The position numbers and the translations under genes are program-made. The notes beneath the pieces were generated by a model that saw nothing but the letters and a program-made list of their open reading frames with translations, was not told where the DNA came from and searched no databases. A stretch of 64,000 bases of DNA from Argopecten irradians (taxonomy: Eukaryota; Mollusca; Bivalvia; Pectinida; Pectinidae), in the NCBI RefSeq assembly GCF_041381155.1, contig NC_091145.1:41753697-41817696 (forward strand). Reading direction: 5' to 3'. Shown here one piece after another: positions 12,454 through 24,186 of the stretch (positions are counted from its first letter, which is position 1; each line of letters starts with the position of its first letter).

Positions 12454-12671
12454 TTTGGTTTGATTAGTTTAACGTCCTATTAACAGCCAGGGTCATTTAA
12501 GGACGTGTCAGGTTTGTTAGTGGAGGAAAGCCGGAGTACCCGGAAAAAAACCCACCGACCAGCGGTCAGTACTTGACAACTGCCCCACATAGGATTCGAA
12601 CTCGCGACCCAGAGGTGGAGGGCATGTGGTTATATGTCGGTACATCTTAACCACTCGGCCACCGCGGCCCC
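12454..12671 (-). mobile_element. tRNA-headed SINE with Meta-SINE-like core, flanked by an 11-bp target duplication
   Basis: Read on the minus strand it begins GGGGCCGCGGTGGCCGAGTG (tRNA box A region) and carries GGTCGCGAGTTCGAATCC (box B). It then has the core CCGGGTACTCCGGCTTTCC and ends near GGACGTTAAACTAATCAAA. AGGTATAACCA flanks it on both sides (12443-12453 and 12672-12682) as a perfect target-site duplication. The head resembles Ser/Leu-class tRNAs and the core resembles the conserved domain of Meta-SINEs. It looks nearly intact and fairly young. Confidence 0.9.
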
Positions 12672-13130
12672 AGGTATAACCAACTTTTTCCATGATGACG
12701 TTATCGGTGTCAAACAAATGAACATAATCTCGAAATATTCTGAGAAAATTGAGAATCCGTCAAAAACTATAGCGTTTTCGAAAACTTGGAGATAGATGGA
12801 ATTACTTGACATTCCTTGAAGAGAGATGTGTATCGTAACTGGAGGGGATCTTGGACAGCTATGAGGGTTCCGAATTCCAATCCCCAAAATGGCCGATACA
12901 TGATACCAACTAAATGCCGCCGATGATGGTAAATTTAACCCAAATAAAAAAAAAAGAAATAAAAATAAAAAAACACATACATTTGTAAAATACATGATAA
13001 CAATTATGAGTTCGTCAGGCCATCTACTTGTAAGTGTCCAGTTGGTACGAACGTGCAATATAATATACAACACCAGGATCATCCTTGATACTTCAGGGAT
13101 TACTGTCACTGTCAATGTAAATATGTGGCA

Positions 13131-13260
13131 ACAAAATGCATAGATAATTTGGTCCTTTGATGTACATCAAAAGAATCGAATAACGATACATTGTGGCTGA
13201 CTGTGTGGCTTTTGAGTTTGGCATCGCTCTCCCTGAAATCACCAAAGAAAGTTTCTGCAG
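13131..13260 (-). repeat. dispersed repeat copy 1 (unnamed family)
   Basis: The minus strand resembles parts of 18650-18815 and 30885-31080. Shared strings include the end phrase 'atgt-caaag-accaa', a 'gatttc' stretch and a 'ctgtgtggc/ccacacagtc' stretch. The similarity is moderate and boundaries are unclear. 12683-13130 and 13261-13480 contain nothing else that I can support. Confidence 0.35.
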
Positions 13261-13489
13261 CCCTTTAAATGATCAGTTTTTGTCTCCTGAACTAACTCCA
13301 GTTTGTTTTACTAAGAGATAGTTCGGGGTGGATATAACGTCAGTGATTGTAACCCCTGTATTTCGAGGATGAATCAGAGTCTAAGGAGAGCGGTTACTAT
13401 GCACACATGGGATTTTTTTAGGCATGTCCCTTCAGTACTTTGTGAGAGCACCTTGTGGGAAAGACACGGAGTTCTTTACCCATGATATA

Positions 13490-14412
13490 TAAATTTGGTA
13501 TGCTGTCTGGTGTCTTGATGGCGGTTGGGTGTCCTGTCCAGTGTCTCTGACGGCGGTTGGGTATGCTGTCCGGTGTCTCAGACATCGGTTGGGTGTGCTG
13601 TCCGGTGTCTCTGACAGCGTTTGGGTTACTGTCCGGAGTGTGTGACGGCGGTTGGATGTACTGTCCGGTGTCTCTGACATCGGTTGGGTGTGCTGTCCGG
13701 TGTCTCTGAAATCGGTTGGGTATGCTGTCCGGTGTCTCTGACAGCGGTTTGGTGTGCTGTCTGGTGTCTCTGACGGCGCTTGGGTGCGCTGTCAGGTGTC
13801 TCTGACGGCGGTTTGGCGTGCTGTCCGATGTCTCTGACGGCAGTTGTGTATGCTGTCCGGTGTCTCTGACAGAGGTTGGGTGTGCTGTCCGATGTCTCTG
13901 ACAGAGGTTGGGTGTGCTGTCCGGTGTCTCTGACAGAGGTTGGGTGTGCTGTCCGATGTCTCTGAAGGCGGTTGGTTGTGCTGTCCAGTGTCTCTGACGG
14001 CGGTCGGGTGCGCTGTCTGTTATCTCTGACTGCAGTTTGGTGTGCTGCCCGGTGTCTCTGACAGAGGTTGGGTGTGCTGTCTGGTGTCTCTGACGGCGGT
14101 TGGGTGCGGTGTCCGGTGTCTCTGACATCGGTTGGGTGCGGTGTCCGGTGTCTCTGACGGCGGTTGGGTGTGCTGTCCGGTGTCTCTGACGGCGGTTGGG
14201 TGTGCTGTCCGGTGTCTCTGATTGCGGTTTGGTGTGCTGTCTGTAGTCTCTGACGGCGGTTGGGTGTGCTGTCCGGTGTCTCTGACATCGGTTGGGTGCG
14301 GTGTCCGGTGTCTCTGACGGCGGTTGGGTGTGCTGTCCGGTGTCTCTGACGGCGGATGGGTGTGCTGTTCGGTGTCTCTGACAGCTGTTTGGTGTGCTGT
14401 CCGGTCATCATT
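13490..14412. repeat. 32-bp minisatellite, about 29 copies
   Basis: The unit (GGTTGGGTGTGCTGTCCGGT + GTCTCTGACGGC) repeats with period 32 (for example 14161 to 14193). It has no stop codon in any minus-strand frame, so three long overlapping minus-strand frames of 140-261 codons result. Because 32 is not a multiple of three, each frame cycles through all phases and encodes a 32-residue peptide repeat rich in T, P, R, H and Q. The coding look is explained by the repeat, and no flanking exon joins it. Confidence 0.93.
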
Positions 14413-15849
14413 TACCCTTGGCGTAAAACCACACACCAGAGACATCCGTCAAGAATACATACATAATGTATCATAGAGTGATCGTTATTCGCACACTTAA
14501 AAAGTCGGGCTTTGAAAAATACAGAAATAAAAGAAAGTCAAACTAATCAGAGTTCAAATATAGTTTTCCAATGCTGATGATTAAAGTGTTTTTAAACTCT
14601 CTCCTTGACCTAGAGTCATACCTAGCTTACGACGAAAACGAAACATCAAAAATATCTTCCGGTTGCCAACATCATTATTTTTCGCGCACCTCACAAAACA
14701 AATTTTCTACGGGGATTCACAAATAACGATTGTCATATGAAATATCATTTATACTTTCGGTATTATTTATGAAAATTAGATTAATTCTGATCCAAAATAA
14801 CCGGGGATGCGGGAAATGTATTCATATAAGGTTTTTTTCTCGTTTTTAGCGACATTTTAAAAATAAAACGACAATGTTTTTAAATAATTGGTAAAATCTG
14901 CTTTATGTTGAATGTTAGGCACTTCATGACTTGGATAAATGGAAAAATAATGTCCTATTGAAATTTTGTAATTTTGAATTATTGTAATGAAATCAACAAA
15001 TAACGAAAATGATTCTATTAAAGTAAGAAACACGAGACATTGTAGTTTTCATAATTATCATTATAATCTATCTATTCGTCCACTTAACAGTTAGATGACA
15101 AAACGTGTTCCTGGCGATGATATTTAAAAAAAAATCTTCGACGTCTAAAAATAGTCTATGGGCGCTTTGATGGGTCCCAAGGACGGAGTTTGGGACGAAT
15201 ACGTCGCGAGCGCTTTTGTGTTTGTGTACTGACCGTGACGTTGGGCAACGGTTGATTTTCCTTTGATATCCGCCGATGGAACCTTTGATGTACATTCTGT
15301 ACAATAGCTTGCGGGTGCCAGGCTTAGTTACCGTCTTACTTCAAGTCCGCTCTTTATTTCCGTATTTTTAAAAAATGAAACATCAAGACATTTCTTTAAA
15401 AAAACCTTCCGTCCTTAAACCCATTACTACATGTCGTGAAATTTATTAAGCTTTATATTGGTGTTTCTTTTGACTTGATAAGACAAGAATTTGTTGAGAA
15501 ATATGCTTCTTTTCCCCGTTTCATAGGCGTCTCGCGTTGTGTTTAGTGTACAGAGACAGTGACGTACTCACTTATAAATCCTTGATGGCATTGATATAAA
15601 CTGTAACTAGTTCTCCTGTGTGCAGGTGAACTGTCCAATCACGCGAGATTTTTTCCAAGCACTCCGATTTCTTCCAACTACAAGCTTACAAAAATGTACA
15701 TCCGGGTCAACGAAAGTGATTTGTATAAGTTGTGATTTCTATACGTGCTAAACTTGTTTTGCAATCGATGCAAAATAAATGAAGTTTATATTTAACACAC
15801 TGCAGTCTGACAAAACATGCACGCACTTTACACACGATACACTCCGTAT

Positions 15850-15965
15850 GCATGGGGAGGCCGTCTAGATGTTGATAGGACGTAAACGTAAAACTGTAGC
15901 TGGGCTCGAACCCGTGACCTGAACTTACTGGACCGCCGCTCTACTAACGGAGCTCAATGGAAATT
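15850..15965 (-). mobile_element. tRNA-derived SINE head (fragment)
   Basis: On the minus strand, GAGCTCCGTTAGTAGAGCGG resembles a tRNA D-arm/box A and GGTCACGGGTTCGAGCCC is a good box B, about 35 bases apart. The 3' sequence continues with ACAGTTTTACGTTTACGTCC. There is no acceptor-stem pairing that would make it a working tRNA gene, so I call it a SINE head. The rest of 14413-16440 is AT-rich non-coding sequence in which I see nothing else. Confidence 0.55.
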
Positions 15966-16439
15966 CCACTTACATGGACATCATAGCGCGAAGCTAGAAT
16001 GCGACTATTCAGCCCTTTCTATATATAAAAAAACGATGCATAAAATCTAACAAATTGAACTTTATATATGGATACAAACCTACAATGATAATAAGTTTAA
16101 ATGAATTAATAAATAAATAAAAGAAAAAAAATAAATAAATGAACTAAAATGGGATTAGTCGAAAATTATAAAACGTTCGGAAGATCTAATAATCGACGAA
16201 AATAGTTTGCAAAAAATACTTATGGTTTTTCACAAAGGATCCAAAACGTATCATTAAAAGTTTAGTAAAACCTGTAGTGCAACCTGAAATCATGATGTGG
16301 CAATCCTAGAGTTATTTCCCTTGGAAGGATTATCATCCAATGAAAACGTCACAATACCGTAGCTGTTGTCCGTGTTGGCAACGCAACACAACAAAGGATT
16401 CAAAACAAGTCTGTGGTTGAGACTATTGTATGTAGAGCT

Positions 16440-16490
16440 AAATACGATCTAACAGTCTTGGACTCGTGTCGTCGAGGTGTATTATATACG
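16440..16490 (+). promoter_or_regulatory. candidate non-coding first exon of MEIG1
   Basis: A strong donor (TATACG|GTAAGTTATC) ends a possible exon at 16490, and an acceptor (AAATATTCAG|GAAC) at 16803 opens the short exon that carries the start codon. The string TATTATATA lies immediately before the donor. The start of transcription cannot be placed by sequence alone. Confidence 0.35.
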
Positions 16491-16815
16491 GTAAGTTATC
16501 TGAATATTATCTAAGAATAATATCAAATAACCATTGGAAGACAAACAATGTATTTAAATGAGTTTCATTGTATTTAATAATGACCGGTCTGGCAGTTCTG
16601 AATTCACACTCTGTGAAGCTTCGAATGTACTTTACATATCGATACAGCTGACAGTTGGTCTATTGGTATGAAGTGAAGCGTGATAATTTGGAAGACACCC
16701 GTGTTACTGTGGATATTTCGTTGTCGGTTTGCATATATAACGATCCGACATTGGCGAATACAGGAAAACTTTATTTGTTTATTTTGTGTAACAAAATATT
16801 CAGGAACTTATCATA

Positions 16816-19169
16816 ATGTCGTCAGGTAAGACTGCAATAGACATACTACATTGGTACTGTGTATGCAGCTAAGGACTTGTGCACTGCAATGTTTATTCTA
16901 CCTCTGGCTATATTTGATACATTGTATATTCTCCCTCCATGTATACATGTACATACAGCCATTGCAAGCAAATATACATGCATGTACAGTACAATATACA
17001 AGTAACTCTTTAATTATTAATTATTCAATGCTTAACTTGACTACAGTAGTCTACTGACAGTATAAATGTAGGTAATACCTGAGGCTATCATATATACAGC
17101 TGTATCTCCTGTGTACTACTGTACTAAAGTAAAATGTGCATATAAATGAACGAAAAATAAGGCTAGTAGAATTCTGATCAGAGCTAGTGAAAAAATGTTG
17201 CTACTAGCCCTGGGGCATACAAATAAACATGTGATGGTGAGAAATGGTACAGTCTGTACAGGTACACAAGAGATAGTTGCCAGCAAGTAGCCCAACTAAA
17301 CAATGTTAAAATTTGAACTTTCAACCATAACATTTGTTAGTGGGTATCAATAGGCAGTTATACACATTGTTGAAGAACTGATATGTTTGTCACAAATTGT
17401 GATATTTGGGATATACGCTGTAGAGATGAATATGTGCTGTGTACTTGACATGAACACAATTAGAACCAGACTGTCCCCTCCTCTTTCACTGTTACAGCAA
17501 TTCCATTCTGATTTTTGTGACACTAATAAACAAAGTGGTACCAGTAGTAGGTTGATTCCATTCTAATTCATCTTTAAAATATCCAATTTGTAAAAGAAGG
17601 TGTTTTTTGACAGGATTGAAAGCAATGGCAGCACAACCCATCAAGATGGTCCGGCCCAAACATTGGGATGAGACAGTGGAGGAAGCATACAGGTTCCAAA
17701 AGGCCGGCTGGCGGGATGCGATAGAATATCAAACATTATCAGGCAACAATGTAATTATATTTCTTAACATGATATCAAATCATATGAAAACTAAAGATCA
17801 ATAGATTCTTTCCCTACCTTGAAGATGTGACAAGAAATCACAACTCCTGAATGTCCAACCTGTCGAGGCTTATCAAAATTCATGACATCATGCATGTCTT
17901 TTCCAAAATGTTAACTACACAATCTATCAAATCCTAGGAGTTGACAGAAAAATCTCTCACAACTGAAGCAGGTGGATAGATGGGAAAACCATCTTCAATC
18001 CTGTGTTGTCATCATAGATTAGACTAAAAAAAGTTTGTTTCAGGTTTCATGACTGAAAAAAAATCTTCAGGTCAGTAGGGATTATTAATTTTGTTTTCTT
18101 TTTATAGGAAGGGAGAAGAGGTTATGTTATTATGAATATGCATAGAAGGATATTTATTACATGATTTAATATGTTTATGGTGTTCATAGCTGCCTATGTT
18201 AAAGGGAAGATAAACAGCAGTCATCTTGGTCAGATTATTCTGATTCAGCTTCATCATGATCCTAAATTTTTCTTAAGAGTATGATAAAATTCTTAGGGTC
18301 GTAGGTAAAAACTAGGGTAGGTAGGGATCTCCTGAAACATGCATCTCATAGAGTTATATTCCTTTGTGGTTAGGTATCAGTTGTGACATCAGTATTTTGT
18401 TAGCCAAATTTTAATTTTGTGCCATTTTCTCTGAAGAGTCTGATATTTTGTTAACAATTAATCCATACCTAGCTGCAAGGGCAGATAACCTATGCATATA
18501 CCTATGTTTATGTAAATTATAGTACTTCTTCAGTTTAAGCAGCCACCAGTCAGCAGCCATTTTTTTTACAGACTTAACTGTACAACCAAAATCTCCATCT
18601 TCTATACTCCAGAGGCTACTATATATCACTGTTGTTGTTGCCAACCCTGGAATATATGTCCTAGTAAAACTGAAAGCAGTTCAGGAGAACACAGCCGGCT
18701 AATGACCGGCCTGGAGAAACTTTCCATGCTTAACATCATTGTCATACAATATACCATTATTTGATTTCTTTGATGTAATTCAAAGGACCAAACTACCTGT
18801 TCATTTTTTTTGCACACACAATTTTCAGTATTGCTATAGCACATGGTTGTAATGACAGTGATTTTAACCCTTGGAGTATTGAGGATGTAAAATCTCCAGC
18901 TGTTGTGAAAAAAAGCAACAACAAAAACCAATACAGTGACTAAAGAAAGATCTGAGTTGACAATAGAAGCTGTAGACAAAACAATAGAATTACCTTTAAC
19001 CAACAACATAATGGTCCTTTGTGTGTTACAGGCATCTATAGACAGATGGCCCCACAACGGATACATCAAGAAACTCTGTAGGAAAGGCGATGGATTCTTC
19101 TATTACTACAACAAGGAGCGAGAATGCCCAGACAATGACATACACAGAACAAAGTTGTATGAATACTAA
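16816..19169 (+). CDS. meig1: meiosis expressed gene 1 protein (MEIG1), 3 coding exons, 94 aa
   Basis: Coding exons are 16816-16825 (only MSS plus one base), 17614-17750 and 19032-19169. The introns are GT-AG and the phases agree (1, then 0). The product matches vertebrate MEIG1 (88 aa) over nearly its full length. Family landmarks are [20 protein letters not shown] (human: KKWSEEIENLYRFQQAGYRD), then [12 protein letters not shown], then [16 protein letters not shown] and a C-terminal LYEY. In mammals MEIG1 works with PACRG in the manchette of spermatids and is needed for building the sperm tail. A role in flagellum assembly here is inferred from the family. The tiny first exon and the three-residue tract after QTLS (GNN, just before the exon 3 junction) are the only differences of note. 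Confidence 0.95.
18650..18815 (+). repeat. dispersed repeat copy 2 (in MEIG1 intron 2)
   Basis: The string 'aaaactgaaagcagtt' is followed by a 'gaccggcctggagaaacttt' stretch and 'tgtaattcaaaggaccaaac'. It parallels 30893-31070, where 'caaaactgaaagcagtta', 'gacctgtagagacttcc' and 'gaatgtcaaagaaccaag' come in the same order. Family unknown; MEIG1 intron 2 (17751-19031) shows nothing else. Confidence 0.45.
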
Positions 19170-19911
19170 ACAATAAGGAATGGAGGAGGGTGATTTACGA
19201 GGTTGATCGTCCTGTGTCTGTATGTAGAGAGTCTGTGTTAGTGTGTCTGCCTTGTTAGTGATGTCTCAAGTATCAGTTTTATGGATGCTTGAACCATTGG
19301 AGGAACAAATTTCTTCATTACATTTTGTATATCGAGTCACTTTGGAATGTGGACGTTTCCTTGTAAAGAGCTGGGGTGATTTTGAGTCGCTACAAGAGTC
19401 CGTTTATGGTGCATTGTTTTCATCAATGAGGATTGACACATATATCATACACATGTGAAGGAAGGCTAGCAAGCATTATACATATAAAATATGGAAGTAT
19501 GCTGATGACATTTCTGTTTTGTGGCTACTGATACAATGATGTTGTTATAGTCACTGTGAAAAAGGCAAATCTAGGGACCCAACCTTTCTGAACTTTTGAA
19601 GTGTATATTTATATAAAGCTTGTTGGGACCATACCGTTTGCTATCATTTTCACTGTCACACGCGTACCATTGCTTGCCTGTCTTGTGTCGTGTCCACTAG
19701 ATGTGGAAGTACGACGGCAGTTATTTGTAAACCAAGGCATTACCATGTCATCTATCATTGTACAGAGTATTTATAGTATCACATCATACAACTATTTGAA
19801 TGTGTTCAATTCAAAACATAGCATATTCCTTCACATCTACTTTAAGTTTGCACTTTGATATATAGGCTACAAATATGTTGTGATGATTTTTAAATTATGT
19901 GATAATATGAA

Positions 19912-19917
19912 AATAAA
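19912..19917 (+). terminator. polyadenylation signal AATAAA of MEIG1
   Basis: AATAAA about 740 bp after the MEIG1 stop codon, followed within 25 bases by a T/GT-rich stretch (TGTTTTGTTTGTTAC). It is the best 3' end candidate for this transcript. 19918-20882 beyond it is AT-rich and shows no gene. Confidence 0.5.
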
Positions 19918-20882
19918 ATTTGACAAATGTAAAAAAATGTTTTGTTTGTTACAGCTGATTCATTTTAAGAATTTAATGCGTTGAACCCTCGACAATTAAG
20001 GGCATCTTCATTCCCTGCCTAAATCATTACGATTATTCGGTTCCCGACATTGCCATCCTGACTGCAAGTTTTCTGGACTAGCTGCGTCCGCAGTATTGGG
20101 GGTCAACTGTATAGCCTTCAAAAGCAAATAATTAATTTTTTTCCTTGTTCCCATAATAAATCTAACGTCACAATAGTGACATTGATGTTGCATATTGAAT
20201 TGGAAAAAGAATCCTTTGAGAAATCAAGAATTTATTTAAGCATTGATGTCACTATTTTTTAACTTCTTCCGGGTATGAAAGAATTTTTTTTTTTTTGCAA
20301 ACTGTGTGAATCCACTAGATTCTCAAAAAAGTTAGCAAACAATATTTTTTTCATAACCTGATGAAGTTAAAAAAAGTTACATCAATGCTTATAATAAGTT
20401 TTTCAGACTACTTGACAAAATATGTTTTAACGTACGATTCTATTGATTTTTCAAAGGATTATTTTCTCAAAATCAATACGCAGTGTCGATGTCTCTTTTG
20501 TGACGTCATGATAACTTCAGGTTTCCACGCCATTCTCAGATTTTTTCTTCATAGTATATGAAGGAAACAGCATCTGCATATCAGAAAGTCGGATTTAGTT
20601 TGAAAACAAATAAAAATTAAATATTTTTAACATAAGTTTTATTTCAATAATAATAAAAGAAAAGAAAAAAAGTTCTTTAAGAAATTATTGTTTAAATGGA
20701 AGTTCCAACCAATATCAAAGACCAATTTAGCAAGAAAAAAACCTTCATTAAGCAAACAAAGTTATAAAATCTCTCTAACCACAACTGAATACTACAGGCT
20801 ATACATGTGAAACTTACCTATACATCATGATGATCGGGATATGTCCCTCTGGTACTTTAAAATAAAAGCTTGAATTATTTAA

Positions 20883-21276
20883 AGGGCCACTACCTTTCCG
20901 AAACGGCTTTTAATTTTCAAAATAGGAATGTAAAACAAGATCAATAATTTTGTGGAGTCGCAGAAGTTATTAACTATACGTTTACTAGCAAACTTATCAT
21001 CGCCTTCAGAACTGTTTAATTAGAATAAATAAAATTTTCATAACGCGGGTCATTTTATGTTTCCCGCCGTCGTCCTAAATGCCGCGCGGTAGTTGACTAT
21101 CACTGCGCCAGACGACAAAACAGCGAAATGAATTTCCACTGTTATCGTACATTAGACAGGAAATCTTACATATTTTTGGTGTTGTAACCTCATCTTAAGC
21201 CATCGATATATATTTTCTTTTGTTATAAATGTTTTTAAGAAACCTTTAAATTTTGCTCCGGAAAGTTAGTGCGCCT
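20883..21276. mobile_element. MITE family 1, copy a (piggyBac-like TTAA target)
   Basis: A 394-bp non-coding element with terminal inverted repeats (left AGGGCCACTACCTTTCCG, right end CGGAAAGTTAGTGCGCCT) bounded on both sides by TTAA. It is the inverted counterpart of 24592-24990: both carry CCGCGCGG and a GACGACGG/CCGTCGTC core. TTAA duplication is the mark of piggyBac-type transposition. It lies just downstream of paralog A. Confidence 0.85.
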
Positions 21277-21373
21277 TTAAAATAAAAAATCTTTATAAAT
21301 TAAACTTTGCTTAGAATTTGTCAAACAGATTATGAATACCAAACCATATGTTGAACTTTAAAAAGTGTTGTTT

Positions 21374-21379
21374 TTTATT
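21374..21379 (-). terminator. polyadenylation signal of paralog A
   Basis: On the minus strand AATAAA lies 30 bases after the stop codon of paralog A. The 3' UTR would be very short. Confidence 0.45.
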
Positions 21380-21408
21380 TAGACTTGTACTAACTATGAT
21401 AACAAAAT

Positions 21409-23936
21409 TCAAAAGTATTTACTAAGTTCGTCCAATTCATCATCAATATCTTTCAAACCGTCCGCATTCCATGGGAGATCGGACACTTCTACAACAACCT
21501 CAGCTTCTGATAGACCAACACATCCAAACTTTAGATCCTCTTGATAAACTTGGAGTTTCTCTTTTGCTGATGTAAAGAAATTTGATTTCTTCATCATATA
21601 AGGAGTAAGACCAGTACATGTGTACCTATAGTTAACCACTAGCCATGTTACAATGATAGTGACCAGATTTAAAGCACCTGTTGTTTTGTTCCTTAGTTCA
21701 AACTGACAACTCTCTAACAGGACGTCATGTTGAGCATCATAAAGGTAGACAACTAGGTCTGTCCCACAGCTACCAAGACACGGCACCAGATAACTCTCGC
21801 TGCACGGATGTAGCTTTTTGTTCAGGAACGAGAAAACAATTACTTCTGCAATCATTTGTTGATTCAGTTTCAGACTTGCCTTTCTATTCAAGTTGGCACA
21901 ATTATTAACTGGGCTCTTGTTTTTAGTCTCATCATCAGAATTAGTGTAATCACCATCACCAAGAGAAGTGAACTTCACCGGCAAATTACTGTTTAGAATA
22001 ACATCCAAATTTCCGTGCCATACATTGGTGTTTCCTGGAAAATGATAAAAAGAATGTGAATTAATAAATATTGTGAAAACTTGAACACATATGGGCCTTA
22101 ATATCAGGTTTAAATTTTTCAGTCTGCATGTTATTTAACTTATTTCTAAATATTTTTTTTAACTCTGATCCCAGCCTAAACTGTCCAGATTACAAATTTT
22201 CCGGACTGATCAATTCTATGTTCTTGTAGTCAATATGTAATGTTACTGTAATCCGTTCTCTGACATTGGCATCTGGACTAAGTATCAGTGGGGATCACTG
22301 CAGTTCATTCTATTTATAAACCCTTCATATATACATAAATTACATACCATTGTCTACGATACCAGAGTAATAAAGATGTCCAGACTTATTTTATACAAGT
22401 CCTCCATTTCTGGATCGTGAATTTGAATCCCATGTGGGGCATTACTAGGTACCTACTGCTCAGCTGGTCTGTGGTTTTTCTCGGGTAACTCCAGAACCTG
22501 ACTTTCCTCCAACATCTAAACCAGAAATGTCCTTACATGATGCTTGCTGTTAAAAGGATGTCAAACTAATCAAACTTAGTATACCTACCTATGCTAGTAT
22601 CTCCACATTTTCCTGTGAGCTCACATTCATCACTTCCACAAGGACACATATATCTGTCATGTTTTCTATACAAGTGGTTGTCCATAGTGAATTGAGAAGA
22701 AGAGCACAACATCGCAAAAAGATGATTTGTCAGCAAAACATTCAAACTAACTTCATCTGCACAGTTTTCAAGATGGTGCAAAGGGCTTTCTTTCTCTGTA
22801 AGAAAAAAAATTAAAATTAATAAAATAAAATCCTACAGGAAACTGTACTTTCTCCATCATTGGAATATCTTTATATTTCAATCAGAAATTAGTCTTATAG
22901 AAGTTAAGTTTAACTCTAACCTTTTTACTGTTAAAGTCATACTTAAAGATGCTCTACCGCAAATAGAGCATAAACTATTGATACTCATCATTTTAACAAT
23001 AATTGGTGTTTAATTGTGTATATATAGTCTAATTAACACAAAACACAATACAATGCATATATAAAATAACTTATTTTGCTTTTGGTGCATGCGCTATCAG
23101 TACTTCATTCCATATTGAACATAGTGCCACAGAATTTTTTCGGTATGCATTTGATTATATTTTATGTTTTTATCTTGAAGTTAAATTAGAAGCTCAAACT
23201 TTTCAGTGGTGGTAAAAACTAATGGTATAAATAAGTAACTTTCGTAACTGAAGAAAAAATACTAAATCATCTGCTGCTGTTTTTTGATAGAGATAAAATA
23301 CTATTTGTCAGCGGTGGAGCATCTTTAAATTATATAAATTAATTATGTTGTAATATCTTAATTATAAACAGCAGTAATGTTATTTATCAAATTTCCATTT
23401 CCCATGTAACGAGTTTCATTGTTTCTGTGAATTATGTCCATAGACATAGACATCTTTAATCGAAGCTTGATTAAAGATAAAAAAAATAATAAGCGGGAAA
23501 AAACTTCAGTAGTATCCAAGATGGCCGCCAGTTATCGGTCATTTTGTTTTCTACAATTACCAATAGCCATGATGAAGTTTAAGAGTTTGGCCAAGGTGTG
23601 ACGATGATCTTGTTCAACTGGTGCAGATCCAGTTATCAGGAATTGTCTGAGAATTTTAAATCCAGTTTTAAATATAACATAAAATGGAAATATATTAGCA
23701 TGCCGTTCAACATCACAAGTAGCCTGGTAAAAGGGGACCGACTTCCCGGTGGCATTGCAATTAATTATTCTGAGAGCTGCTATTGATGGAAGATTAGGGT
23801 CAAGTTTTGGTCCAGCAAAGCTTGAGTCAAGGAAATGTCGAATGATAGCCTTTAGTCTCCTTCTCAATGTGTCGGGGAACGCTTCAAACAGATCAGTTCG
23901 CGGCTTTCTTGAGACTCCGGCCATATTGGTCCGCAT
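21409..23936 (-). CDS. paralog A of a divergent gene pair: uncharacterised protein, possible degenerate PD-(D/E)XK fold (3 exons, ~402 aa)
   Basis: Exons are 23561-23936, 22589-22795 and 21409-22034, with GT-AG introns all in phase 1. Starts at 23948 (406 aa) or 23924 (398 aa) are also possible; I chose 23936 arbitrarily among close in-frame ATGs. Exon 1 encodes a helical N-terminal region ending 'HRHTLAKLLNFIMAIG'. Exon 2 has a cysteine cluster (YMCPCGSDECELTGKC) ending GDTSIG. Exon 3 opens VWHGNLDVILN and continues 'QQMIAEVIVFSFLNKKLHP' and DLVVYLYDAQHDVLLES. The order WHG-x2-D (beta), a following beta strand, then an I-A-E-V-I-x-F-S helix resembles restriction-endonuclease-like folds, but the E-x-K pair expected after the Asp is not there (PVKFTS). 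I infer a catalytically dead nuclease-like domain; this is not established. Its closest visible relative is the neighbouring gene on the other strand. Confidence 0.75.
22400..22575 (+). mobile_element. decayed Meta-SINE-like fragment in intron 2 of paralog A
   Basis: On the plus strand 'GTGAATTTGAATCCCATGTG' is a worn box B. It is followed by TTTTCTCGGGTAACTCCAG (core) and ends with 'AGGATGTCAAACTAATCAAA', the same tail as the SINE at 12454-12671. The box A half is missing. Confidence 0.7.
22947..23325. mobile_element. MITE family 2, copy a, in intron 1 of paralog A
   Basis: The element is bounded by TTAA on both sides with inverted ends AGATGCTCTACCGC ... GCGGTGGAGCATCT. The interior is AT-rich and matches 32907-33200 and 62420-62835 in inverted or direct orientation ('gcatgcgc', 'cttcattccatat', 'atcttgaagttaaa'). 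Confidence 0.85.
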
Positions 23937-23948
23937 AAAATAGTACAC

Positions 23949-24186
23949 CGAACCCGGACTCAGACCCGTATTTCTATGTTTGTTTGAAAAAATAGAATAA
24001 GATATGAAGACATGAAGCTTAAAGTATTAAGTATTTCCGAGCACTTCCACAATTTTGTCAATAAAGTAGAACTGTACACATTATAATTCTGATAAATTGA
24101 TCTCTAATCATGTCCATTCCTGCCCGATCCTGATAGATCTAGTCTATTTCGCCGGTATCAGCAGGGGAGATAATTCAAATTAGAAA
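23949..24186. promoter_or_regulatory. shared upstream region of the head-to-head paralogs A and B
   Basis: Only about 240-260 bp separates the start codons of paralog A (minus) and paralog B (plus). The two genes must share or abut their promoters here unless each has a distant non-coding exon. I see no TATA box or paired motif that I would call. Confidence 0.5.

Noticed and set aside
12610-12670. Functional tRNA gene on the minus strand (GTGGCCGAGTGGTTAAG with GTTCGAATCC)
   Set aside because: Continuous with a SINE core and tail and flanked by a SINE-type target duplication; acceptor stem does not pair.
18411-19069. Minus-strand ORFs overlapping MEIG1 exon 3
   Set aside because: Antisense to a conserved exon, no recognisable domain.
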